Assembly: GCA_023362775.1 (NCBI GenBank)
Contig: JALMGJ010000005.1
Location: forward strand, 39,551,463-39,615,462
Length of the DNA stretch: 64,000 nt
Origin: Charina bottae
Lineage: Eukaryota; Chordata; Lepidosauria; Squamata; Charinaidae
Direction: 5' to 3'
Shown here: in pieces, positions 54,746 to 64,000 of the stretch
Numbering within the stretch: position 1 is the stretch's first letter
How the letters are laid out: each line of letters begins with the position of its first letter
Translations under genes and position numbers: made by a program
The notes under the pieces: generated by a model
The model's database searches: none
What the model was told of the DNA's origin: nothing
Seen by the model: only the letters and a program-made list of their open reading frames with translations

Positions 54746-56200
54746 GTGGAGTCCTTGGTGTTCTCTGAGCCTTGTTCTTTTCTTGCAGACATTTCATTGC
54801 CAGACTAGGCAACATCTTCAGTGCGAAAAAGGAGTGGGACTTGCCTTCTGTTTATATATTGTGGCTTGTCCTGCTTGTGTTGGTGGAGGTGTTGTTCACT
54901 CCTTGGGAGTTCCTTGATTGGGCTGTTGTTTGCTGTTTGGTTGATTGACTAAGTTAATAGTTCCTTGATTAAGGTATAATGTATTGTTTGATTGTTCATC
55001 TGGTGTTAATCTTAGTGTTAATCTTTGCATATCTGGGTGTTCATTGCTGGTGAGGAAGTGTTCTGGTCTTTTGGCTTTTCTATTGTTTCTTTTGAATGGT
55101 ATGTAAATGTTGTTTACCTCTATGTGTCTGTTGATGGCAGCTCTGTCTGAGTGCCAGGCTTCCAGGAATTCTCTAGCGTTTTTGGATTTGGCTTGGTTTA
55201 GGATGCTGAGTTTCCCAGTTGAAAGTATGGTTGAGTCTGTCCATGTGTTGTGAGATTAAGGAGTTTTCATCGTGTCTTCTGACTGCTAGTTGGTGTTCGT
55301 GGATGCGATCTGCTAGTCTTCAACCCGTCTGTCCTACATAGTGGCTGTTACAGTCCTTACACTGTATGTTGTAGATGACTCCTATTTTTTCTTCTTGGGC
55401 TACTGGGTCTTTTGGGTTACTTAAGACTTTCTGAAGGGTTTTGGTTGGTTTATGTGCTACCGGTGATGCTGTGTGGTTGTAACTGTTGGTAATTTCTGAG
55501 ATGTTTCTGATGTACAGTAGTGTTATCCTTTTTATAGTTTCTGTCGGTTGTGTTGTAGTGGGTTGAGTAGTCAGGCACTTTTTGATAAAGTTGAGTGGGT
55601 ATCCATTTTGCTGGAAGATACTGTATAGATGATCTGTTTCCTTTTTCTGGTGTTCTGGGTTGCTGCAGTGCATTAGTGCTCGTCTGAATAATGTTCTTAT
55701 ACAGCTCCTCTTGTGGGAGGTTGGGTTGTTGCTTTGGTAATGGAGCACTTGGTTAGTGTGAGTAGATTTCTGGTAGACTTGTGTTTCTAGCTTGCCCTCA
55801 TTTCCTCTACTGATGAGGATGTCCAAGAAGGGTAGTGTGTTGTTGTTTTCTTCTTCTCTTGTGAATTTTATTCCATTGAAGATGTTGATGGTTTCATGTG
55901 TTTCCTCTAGTTGTTCCTTTTTTTTATTATGATGAAGGTGTCATCTACATACTAGATCCATACTTTGGGTTGTATACACGGGAGTACTATCCTTTCTAGA
56001 CACTGCATTACAATCTCTGCAATGAGTCCTGAGATTGGTGATCCCATGGGTGTTCCTTTGATTTGTTGGTATATTTGTCCATCAAACTGAAAGTAGGTAG
56101 TGAAGCAGAGGTCAATGAGGTCCATGATTCTGGGTATTTCGATCTTGGTGTATTTGACTAGGTTGGGTGTGTTGCGTAGAACTCTTGCCTTTTTATGCCT
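54746..56200 (-). mobile_element. Penelope-2: Penelope-like element with RT and GIY-YIG domain, degenerate
   Basis: The minus strand encodes, in order, RT motifs (IKGTPMGSPISGLIAEIVM near 56060, YVDDTF near 55940), the connector, and a GIY-YIG endonuclease start (GVIYNIQCKDCNSHYVGQTG, 55320-55382). The end matches Penelope-1, with REFLEAWHSD near 55145-55175 after an in-frame stop. RT followed by GIY-YIG is diagnostic of Penelope-like elements. 5'-truncated around 56200; TSD not resolved. Confidence 0.92.
55320..55826 (-). pseudogene. Penelope-2 connector and GIY-YIG endonuclease start
   Basis: A 168-codon open stretch from FLDILISRGNE-type RT end (MDILISRGNEGKLETQVYQK), through SNNPTSHKRSCIRTLFRRAL and the cysteine-bearing IQCKDCNSHYVGQTG. 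The CxxC before the GIY-YIG tyrosines is typical for animal Penelope endonucleases. A stop at 55320 ends the frame inside the domain; downstream residues continue after it. Confidence 0.9.
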
Positions 56201-57992
56201 GGGCCAGTTGGGTGGAATTAAGAAAGATTAGGGTGGAAGACCAGCTGGAGAACTCCATGCTGCCAGGGCCAACTCCTCCAGGCCTAAAGCATGCATTTTC
56301 AGAGGAAAGCATGGCTTTCTTTTAGTTTCCATGGCAGTCTCTGCTGCCTTCCACATTTGGGGGAAAGAGAAAGGAGCTGTATAAGCTCCATCTCTTCCTT
56401 TAGGCTTAGTGGCAGTGTGCAGCTTCTTATAATGTGCATATGTGGAAAGGGAATCTGGCTGTTGGAGTCTTGCCTCCCTGCTGATAAGAATGGGGTGGTG
56501 GCTGCACTGCTCTCCTAGCCTATTTCACTCTCTTTCATAAGTGGGTTAAATAGATGTCCTAGCTTGGGCTAAGCCAGGGACGAAGGTGGGCATGTGTAAT
56601 GTTGTGGAGATCCATTTATTTATGATTGTGATGAAACTATCTAGCATGCTCTCTGTCAAAGGTGTTTGAGAAAGCATCCTTATTTGGTCAAGTCAGGGTT
56701 TCTTGGACATCATAGAAAGCATGAGCCATTTCATTGGCGAGACACTCAGTGTATCAGTTGCTTTTATATAAAAATGAATGATTGTGCTCAATGTGGGTGA
56801 TCTTGTTGCTTTTTGGTAAATAGGGAAGTTAACCGTGTTGTATAATCTTTGCTCATTGGTGATAGTCTATTGTTGCTGACTGGTTGATGATCTAATTTGT
56901 TTTCAAATAGCCATAGGAAGATTCCAACTAATTTCTGTCACAGACTATTTAATGCTTGAAATGCAGGACTAATGTCTGGAATACAATAGATCTGATATTT
57001 CCCCTCACATGTGTTCTTTGTACTTCTGGGAGTTGTGGACAATGAAGCAGTGGAGGTGTTGGCTTGAGCAACAGTGACAAGAAACTAGTAATAAGCATGG
57101 TTAGAACCCATGTGCAGGAAGTGCTGTTGCAAAATGAAATTTCCAGGGAGAACTTGGTGTGTGTTTGTGCAAGACTTTTGCACATACTGCACTTGAAGGG
57201 GCTCTTGGGCTACCATCATTGCTCTCTACAATCAAGAATGGTTAATTAAGCCACCCCAGCTCCCTTCTATGGCCACTGATGTATTCTCTTATAATATATC
57301 CAAAACTTTTGCTGGCCTAAGAACTGAGTAATACAAGCTGTCCTAGAATTAATGTCTCAAAAACTGACGCAATGATCACATTTCCTACTCTTGGGGTTTG
57401 AGGCACTTCATTCCCTCTCCATTGAGATTTTTCAGTCCTGTCATTTTTGCACTGTGGCTTCCAAATAAATGTTCAGTAACTCAGTGACATTTACATAATT
57501 GCCCTTGGAGAGTGGAGTTCCTGCTTTCTTCTTTAACAGAGTGCAAGCTCCATTGATGACTGACAGTTTCCTTTCTGTTTTCTGATCATCTTGTGAGCAG
57601 TTTTATCTGCTTCAGCTTCCTTCTCACAGCTCGTAGCTGCACCAAATCTTAAATCCAATTGTATTATAGAGATACACTGGCCAGATGACAAACTGTGAAG
57701 CTTGACCAAGCTTTTAATTCACTGGCATCTCTTTGGAATAGAGAAATTAGAAGCATTTCTGTGAAAGAAAGACATAGGAGCTGCTTCAATAGGTGCTAGA
57801 AACAGAAGGAGAAAACTTCTTGAATTTATCTATTCCCTTATAATTACCACATCTAGCAGTGAAAAAGAATCCCCTATTTTTGTGTGTATAATTTGATTTG
57901 CTAAATGTGTATCCTACCTTTCCCAAACACTATTCATGGAATTCACACAATTTTGCATTTTATGAAGGAGCAATTCATTTTGCTTTCAGTGG
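56201..57992. other. Unclassified sequence with a short L2-like remnant
   Basis: No supported gene. The stretch ~57880-57935 (ttgctaaatgtgtatcctacctttccc) resembles a reverse L2 tail. Confidence 0.4.
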
Positions 57993-58240
57993 ATGACACC
58001 TGATAATGAGACCAGAACAGAAATGCAGGGTTTAGTTATAGCTCCATCCATCCAATCAATTCAAGCTTTAGATGTGCAGGTTCAGAAAGATTGTGGGTCA
58101 GTAAGTCCAAGTCATGGGGGTCCAGAACTGGAAAATCAAACATTAGTTGCTTGTTTAGCCATATATTTAATGCAATGGCAAACCACTTCCAAAATCTTGC
58201 CAAGAAAACTGCAGGGACTTATCCAGACATATATCAATAT

Positions 58241-58404
<164 letters not shown>

Positions 58405-58936
58405 CAGGGGCGCAGTAGCTCAACGGGTTAAACCGCTGAGCTGTTAGTCTGCCGACCATAAGGTCGGCAGTTCGAATCCGCGTGGCGAGGTGAGTTCTCG
58501 TCACTAGCCCCAGCTCTCTGCCAACCCAGTGATTCGAAAGCTAAATAGCAAGTAGATAAATGGGTACCACTCACGTGGGGCAATATGCTGGCATCCTGTC
58601 GGGGAGTCGCCTCGGAGCCAAAGACGGAGTCGGAGACGGAGATCTGGAGAAGCCGGAATGGCGGCTGAGGACGGCGGCAGAGGACGACGGATCCCAGTTA
58701 CAACTTCCGGGATGTCAGCAGCCGGCTCCAAAAAGCGAGGCATTCTGGGACTTGTAGTTCCGATGCCTGGAAAAGAAGAGCCGGTTCCCTCACCCCCTCC
58801 CTATTGCGCGGGTACTGTAATGTATATGATATGACTGTATAAAAATTGAATTTACATGATTGTAAGCCGCCTAGAGCCCTCCATTAGGGAGGGGATAGGC
58901 GGGGTATAAATAAGATAAATAAATAAATAAATCAAA
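58405..58936 (+). mobile_element. Composite SINE S4: tRNA head, GC-rich body, L2-type tail
   Basis: Head: A-box-like TAGCTCAACGGGT (58417-58429), a perfect 7-bp stem GCCGACC/GGTCGGC (58451-58468) and B box AGTTCGAATCC (58469-58479). The next ~100 bp resembles the Sauria body (actagccccagctct, agtagataaatgggtaccact). The following ~200 bp is CpG-rich and unlike the other SINEs here. The 3' end (58862-58936) is an L2-type tail with AAAT repeats, so mobilisation by L2 rather than BovB is suggested. Confidence 0.75.
58600..58770. promoter_or_regulatory. CpG-rich promoter-like segment in SINE S4
   Basis: Contains AATGGCGGC (YY1-like, 58657-58665), CTTCCGG (ETS-like, 58704-58710) and GCATTCTGGGACTTGTAGT (58740-58758), whose complement ACTACAAGTCCCAGAATGC is one base from the ZNF143/THAP11 SBS consensus. 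Whether it is active is unknown. Confidence 0.45.
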
Positions 58937-59299
58937 CAAGCCAGCTAGTTAATCATTTAAAAATGTGGTATAAAATGTACCTATGTACTTGTGTGTGCTT
59001 ATTATACTCAGGAAGAAGATGAAGATTTTTTTTCTTTTTTGTGTGTGGATGAAATTTTGCAAATAAAGGGAAGTTGCCAGAAGTACTCCTACTGCATAAT
59101 TATTCAAGGATTTATTTCCTCAAGTGTAGTAGAGTTTCACAATTTCCATGGTAATTTTCCCTGAGAAATTATTTAACATACTCTAATATATGAATGAATC
59201 CTGAAATAAGTAAGAAGTATACTGTGTAGGAAACATTATTAACAAAGAGAACAGTACTTTTCCAATTTTTAGATCTTGCCTGGAGACAATTATAAGGAA
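58937..59299. other. Unclassified AT-rich sequence
   Basis: No supported gene. Confidence 0.4.
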
Positions 59300-59383
59300 A
59301 ATGAAGAATTTTTATTTATTTATTTATTTTATTTTATTATTCGTATTTATACCCCGCCTATCCCCTCCCTATTGGAGGACTCT
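59300..59383 (-). mobile_element. L2-type tail, reverse
   Basis: (TTTA)n followed by ataccccgcctatcccctccctattgg-type sequence, the reverse of the tail of SINE S4 at 58880-58936. Confidence 0.75.
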
Positions 59384-59734
59384 AATTTTGGGTTTTCATA
59401 GCAGGTAAGTGGGAGGCATAGATATGCCAGAGGAATTTCTGCAGCTTTTCCATTCCCCCATTGCAGAAACAGGCAGAAGGTGTACTCCTGTGAAATCTTT
59501 GCAGAGACATCTATGAAACTTCTGCATTGCAGCCCAAGTTGCCATCTCCCACTTGTTTCTTAAGCCAACTTCAGATATCCCAGTCTGGATTGCATTGGGT
59601 TGGCAACAGGGCCAAGCTGGACTATGACCACCAGAATATGTGATTGTCATTCTCCTGCTTTTTGCCCATCCCACTCATGCAGGGAAGGCAAGCCTCGTTG
59701 GCTGACTCCTGTGTCTACTGGTCTACTAGTGGCT
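59384..59734. other. Unclassified sequence
   Basis: No supported gene. The reverse frame at 59396-59674 is not recognisable. Confidence 0.4.
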
Positions 59735-59995
59735 ACCTTTTTGTTTAGGGATTGTGGCCATGTCATGCAATCAAACTCACTGGAAAAGGCAGTTATGCTT
59801 GGAATGGTCAGCGGTAAAAGGAAACAAGGCCGCCAACAAACATGGTGGCTAGACACCATCAAAGCCAACACCAGCCAGAGCATAAAACAACTAAAAGAAG
59901 CCAAACAAGATTGGAAAAGGTGGAGAGAGCTGGTCCATAGAATCGCTGAGAATTGGACCCGACTGAACAGATAGCATCATCATCACCCTCCTTAC
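59735..59995 (+). pseudogene. RTE-type LINE ORF2 C-terminus (second subfamily)
   Basis: Reads RDCGHVMQSNSLEKAVMLG, GKRKQGRQQTWWLDTIKAN and WRELVHRIAENWTRLNR, aligning with the BovB end (FGHIMRRQDTLEKKLMLG, GKRKRGRPRARWMDGI, WRGLVHEVTKSRKRLNE). It diverges enough to be another RTE subfamily. The 3' end is a CAT-rich tail right after the stop. 5'-truncated. Confidence 0.82.
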
Positions 59996-60734
59996 TAGTC
60001 CCTGTGCTTTTCCTTTGCCTTCCCAGGTGTTTACATAATCCCTTCCCATATCACCTCCTTGGACATTAACACAGACTCTTTCTTTTTTCTTTTCCCCCTT
60101 ATGGTACCATCTTTGTTCTGATGATACAAAAATCAAAGTAAGACGGGAACAGGTTTCTTTTGTTCCTATGTTCCTCTGTAGGTTTGTAGAAACTTTGTAC
60201 CAAGGATGTACTGATGGTGCTTCATAGACACAAAGTTCCAATGTGCCTATATTGCAACTTAAAGATTTTAAAAAAAGGGGGGGGGGAAAGGAAGGGAAGC
60301 TTTGCACTACCCAGTCTGGACAGAATGAAAAGGGAGATGTAAGGGTTGAATGAATTAAGTGCTGGGTCAGAAAACAGCCATTCTGAATGTGTGCAGAGAG
60401 CATTTGCAATGGGTTGGGAGTGGGAGGAGGATGACATCATCCATTTCTGCACCTGGGAAGTGGGAATCTGCCCTGTATTTTAGAAGAACTTGCTTAGCTG
60501 AGGGCACTTCCAGATCAGCATGCTGCATGAGCTTGAAGGCAGCTCAGAACCTCTACTTTCTCATGACATACTACTGTATATTGGGAAACTGAAATGACTT
60601 ATTTCCAGTCAGCTGCAATAGAATTGAAACTTCTGCAAAGCAATTTTGGAGGGAAAAGTCACACTGGGATTCCATTTTGCCATTGGAGGAAACTCTTACT
60701 ACTATTCTAATTCTTAGCTCCTAAGCTTTGGATC
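59996..60734. other. Unclassified sequence
   Basis: No supported gene. A-run and G-run junction at ~60268-60289. Confidence 0.4.
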
Positions 60735-60742
60735 CTGTAAGG

Positions 60743-60957
60743 CAGGGGTACCCAACCTTTTTGGCACTAGGGACTGGTCGTGGAAAACAATTTTTCCATG
60801 GACCGGGGGGGGGGGGGGTTTGCAGGTGGGAGCCAATCGCGCATATGGGGTGCGGGGTTTGCAGGCGGGAGCCAATCGCGCTCACCTGCTGTGCGGCCCA
60901 TTTCCTAACAGGCCGCGGCCCACTAGTGGGCTGTAGCCCACAGGTTGGGAACCCCTG
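60743..60957. mobile_element. hAT-type (Charlie-like) MITE (215 bp)
   Basis: Terminal inverted repeats CAGGGGTACCCAACC / GGTTGGGAACCCCTG with a perfect 8-bp TSD CTGTAAGG (60735-60742, 60958-60965). Two imperfect copies of a ggtttgcagg-gggagccaatcgcg block lie inside. The 'ggaccggg' and 'gcggcccatttcctaacaggcc' parts resemble mammalian Charlie/MER1-type hAT termini. Confidence 0.95.
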
Positions 60958-60965
60958 CTGTAAGG

Positions 60966-61589
60966 TACATTCCAGCTTACAAGCTCTGCAGCTCCCCTTC
61001 AGTTGCTTAGAAAACAAAAGCAAAGGTGAAACTGGCAAGCATTTTGTCTATTTCCTCCTATTCTTCAGCAGAGGAGCAGCCAGGATGTTAAGCAGCAGGC
61101 TTCTCCTTTCTTCCCTTCTTTTCTTCCTTTCCCTTGTGAAGTGGGGATGATTTTCATTGCTGCAGATGTGCAGCAGCTCAGATAGGGCACTGATGTCCAC
61201 TCTTTCTTCTTCCCAACGTTTTACAGGTGGCCTTGAAATTGTTTCTGAGGGTTCAGAGAAGTTCTCTAGATTACCTGAATTAAGAGGCGGAGCACTATGT
61301 GGTACATAGTTTTGGAGAAACTTCTGTTCAATAGGAGTCATTCAATCTTGGGATACAAATCGGTTTCCAACTAGGAATTAAGGTTTGGGAGCATTGGGAA
61401 ATAGAGATACTGATTAGCTGGTGATGGTATATGTCTGCTTTGCAAAGATCTTATCACAGAAAACCTCAAACTTGCTGACTCTCTATTCATACAAAACTTC
61501 CATTTTTGTTAACATGAGAGCAATGGCTCAATAATCCATTTTGTTCCAGGAAAAGTAGCAGTGCTCAAGGGGTGAGACTAATAAATGGA
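60966..61589. other. Unclassified sequence
   Basis: No supported gene. Confidence 0.4.
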
Positions 61590-61599
61590 AGATTACCCA

Positions 61600-61604
61600 T
61601 GAGG

Positions 61605-61637
<33 letters not shown>

Positions 61638-61743
61638 TATTACATTTATATCCCACCCATCTCCCGCACAAGGAGGGACCCTGGGCGGTTCACAACAAGT
61701 TTAAAATCAATTAAAACAATAAATATCAATAACAATATAAAAT

Positions 61744-61820
<77 letters not shown>

Positions 61821-61858
61821 CACACACACACACACACATATATATACACACACACACA

Positions 61859-61900
<42 letters not shown>

Positions 61901-62131
61901 TACATAAACACACAAATATCATACAATCTGATCCAAAAGTAATAGATCTTATTCCACTGATTGACAAGGCTGGTCAGGACAGATCTAAGGGGCCAGCCAA
62001 CCCCAAGCCTGGCTATTTCCCTCCCCTCCCCAAGCCTGGTGACATAGCCAGGTCTTCAAGTTTTTCCTAAAGTCCAGGAGAGAGGGGGCCGATCTTATTT
62101 CCGGGGGAAGAATATTCCAAAGAGTAGGGTC
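61600..62131 (-). mobile_element. L2-type LINE 3' end containing a microsatellite
   Basis: Tail with (ATT)n at 61605-61637 and cccacccatctcccgcaca...gaccctgggcgg. A long microsatellite interrupts the 3' UTR (61742-61905). The C-terminal ORF2 block in reverse follows (complement of ttcaagtttttcctaaagtccaggagag and ccgggggaagaatattcc). Confidence 0.87.
61742..61905. repeat. Compound (ATATAC)n-(AC)n microsatellite, ~160 bp
   Basis: About 12 ATATAC units followed by CA-rich units. Alternating purine-pyrimidine almost throughout. Composition is very like the array at 58243-58404. Confidence 0.97.
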
Positions 62132-62513
62132 CAGATTGTTTGCATTTCCTCCATTTGGTTAAAATCTCCTTCCTAAAGTATTTGTTGTACTACTATGTGA
62201 CTACCAAATAACCAACTGAGCCATAATCCAGACACTTGGTAAGAAAAATGGTTCAGTCCAAAAGCATTCTTATCAAATTGGAGCAACTGGTCAGAATACG
62301 ATTTGGGCACTTTTGTGGCATCTTGTGTCTCGCACATTGAAATCTACACATTTTAGTTTTTGTATTATCCAGTAAACTGACCTTTACTCAGTCAAGTACC
62401 AGAAAACACTTTCAAGTTTTTCTTTTTCTTTTTTCTTTTCATTCCTCTGGAGAAGACCGTTGATACCTTTGTCAAGAACATAGCCTCAAGGTCAAGATTT
62501 TATGGTTTGTTTT
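62132..62513. other. Unclassified sequence
   Basis: No supported gene. Confidence 0.4.
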
Positions 62514-62855
62514 ACACTGTGGTGTAACGGTCAAGACTACTGACTGTCAAACGAAAGGACGGCAGGTCAGCAGTTCAAGACTTGGAAGCACCTTGTAAAG
62601 GGGTGAGCTCCCGTTCTCGCCCAGCTCCTGCCAACCTAGCAGTTCAAAAGCATGTAAAAATGCAAGTAGATAAACAGGTACCACTCTGGTGGGAAGGTAA
62701 CAGCGTTCCGTGCACCTCAGTGTTTAGTCATGGTGGCCACATGACCACGGAAGCACCTATGGACAATGCTGGCTCCCTTGGCCGAGAATCGGAGATGAGC
62801 GCCGCCCCCTAGAGCCGGATATAACTGGAAGGGGAAACCTTACCTTACCTTACTT
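62514..62855 (+). mobile_element. Sauria/Squam-type SINE S5, diverged
   Basis: Head with tgtggtgtaacggtcaagac, degenerate B box (agcagttcaagac), body (gtgagctcccgttctcgccc, aatgcaagtagataaacagg, ggaaggtaacagcgttccg) and 3' part ending cggatataactggaagggg and a CCTTA-repeat tail. More mutated than S2 and S3. Confidence 0.9.
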
Positions 62856-63529
62856 TAATGTTCTAATTAACAGTCTTTTTAGTGCCTGAGAATTCAGCAT
62901 GTTCATGGGTTTTAGCTCAGCTGTAAAAATAATCAGGGATTCACGTGATCTCTGAAACTATTTCTCATAATAATTTCCTAGCAATGTTTGCTTCATTTTG
63001 GTTCCTAATCCACTTTCCTTAGCCAGAATCTTTCAGAGGGACTGTCTTTTGACCTCACTTAGTTAGACAAATCTCTTACTTCTAAAATCCACAAGGGCAA
63101 AATTTTGTACTGGGCCTTGTGCCCCCCAATCCCCAATCATTTCTGCCTACGCAAAGATTTGATTGCAGGTTCCTGAAACTGAAAGCAAATTCTTGAGACA
63201 AATCTACGCTCTGATGCATTTAGTTCTACAACTCCATGTTTGTATTCCTGAGTCATTATTTTGCACCTGGCTCTTGTTGGGGTTCTATGCATAAATTAAT
63301 GTTGTGGCTACTGCCATTGCTGCAATGTCTCAATTACCCATTTGTAAATGGAACTGACAGTGACCTTGTTTACAGAGCTATTAGGATGATAAAGATGGCA
63401 AAGCATTTTGTGCCTAGGGGGCATAATAGATATGCAAATAACTTGATCTGTAGCTATCCCTCAAAGCTTCATCCAGAGGATTCATTTACAGTACAGAAGA
63501 ATGATCTGTACAGAGAGAGCAATGGGGAA
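62856..63529. other. Unclassified sequence
   Basis: The 114-codon plus-strand frame at 63236-63580 is not recognised. Its last part overlaps the L2 RT remnant in another phase. Confidence 0.4.
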
Positions 63530-63835
63530 ACATGGCCTGTTGATATGGCTGAATTTCTTTGTGGACTATGTTACCATTGACCACCTGTTGGAGCATTTGA
63601 GAGAAATGGGTGTTAAAGGTATAACTTTGTGATGATTCTGCTCCTGGCTGGAAGATACTACTGGAAGACAGTTTGGGGAGGCTGTTGTTCAGCTTCTTGG
63701 GAATTGTCCTGGGTAGATTCCATGTTATTCAACATCTCTATGACACTGCTATGAAGAATTACAGTATGCATGGGCTTAGGGCTAGTTAACATCAATAAGA
63801 TGATGAAACTCTCCGAACTCAGGAAATATTTTCAA
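63530..63835 (+). pseudogene. Degenerate L2 RT palm remnant
   Basis: Reads VTIDHLLEHLREMGVKG (for the usual 'FDT.DH..LL..L...GV.G') and, ~110 bp later, SMLFNISMTLL (for 'SP.LFNIYM.PL'), then a trace of the YADD area at ~63795. Several frameshifts; old copy. Confidence 0.5.
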
Positions 63836-64000
63836 TGAAGCATGCTGCACAGAGAACCTAGTATGGGGAAATGCCTGTTAAAGAAAACAGGAGGGTTTTT
63901 TTTTAATCAATGTGCTGCTTGCTTGTGACTGGAGAGCTAACTAGCAGAAAACAGAAGGCTACTAGGTATAGTATATAAAAACAATTGATAATGAAAGTAT
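63836..64000. other. Unclassified end of window
   Basis: No supported feature. Confidence 0.4.

Noticed and set aside
58417..58480. Functional tRNA gene
   Set aside because: A and B boxes and a stem are present, but there is no acceptor stem pairing and the sequence continues into a SINE body.
63236..63580. 114-codon plus-strand open frame
   Set aside because: Not recognised. Its 3' part overlaps a better-supported L2 RT remnant in another phase.

Overview
The window is repeat-dominated vertebrate DNA, almost certainly from a squamate reptile (lizard or snake; I cannot choose). The signs are several tRNA-derived SINEs of the Sauria/Squam type, a full-length RTE-BovB LINE, L2-type LINEs, Penelope-like elements, hAT miniature transposons and abundant microsatellites. 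I could not support any host protein-coding exon, rRNA, tRNA gene or CRISPR array. It reads as intergenic or long-intron sequence, and every long coding signal belongs to a mobile element.

Layout. 0.3-3.5 kb: a BovB LINE with an uninterrupted 1,010-codon endonuclease/reverse transcriptase frame and a 14-bp target-site duplication (TSD), inserted in an old L2 tail. 4.5-10.7 kb: a triple nest. A ~1.7 kb L1-like, ORF1-only retroposon carries a Ty1/copia element (TSD TATTA), which carries a SINE. 13.0-14.5 kb: a hAT MITE, then a retroviral-type 3' LTR with polypurine tract. 16.6-19.5 kb: L2 pieces and a SINE. 20.1-23.2 kb: an L2 LINE split by a solo copia-type LTR (TSD TGCTT). 23.5-24.2 kb: two hAT MITEs. 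26.9-29.7 kb: a SINE, then a 5'-truncated Penelope inside an older LINE. 31.0-36.2 kb: a young-looking copia-type element with near-identical 697-bp LTRs (TSD GGCTC) but no detectable reverse transcriptase. 36.8 kb: the 3' end of another LINE. 39.3-43.3 kb: a second ORF1-only L1-like copy carrying a third one in opposite orientation. 46.4-47.1 kb: CR1 remnant. 49.5 kb: L2 end. 51.2, 58.2 and 61.7 kb: long microsatellites. 54.7-56.2 kb: a larger Penelope piece. 58.4-58.9 kb: a composite SINE with a GC-rich promoter-like body. 59.7 kb: an RTE-type 3' end. 60.7 kb: a hAT MITE. 61.6-62.9 kb: L2 end and a SINE. 63.5 kb: L2 RT remnant.

How the parts relate. The BovB frame supplies the machinery family that, by established knowledge, moves Sauria/Squam SINEs. 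The L1-like copies have long TSDs and A-tails but code only for a short ORF1-like protein, so they would need an L1 in trans. The 31-36 kb copia would likewise need its integration machinery from a relative. The copia at 4.7-9.1 kb has a primer-binding site complementary to the anticodon-stem half of initiator tRNA-Met, the unusual priming mode known for Drosophila copia. Boundaries supported by TSDs were read by eye. Single-base positions at truncated ends are approximate.
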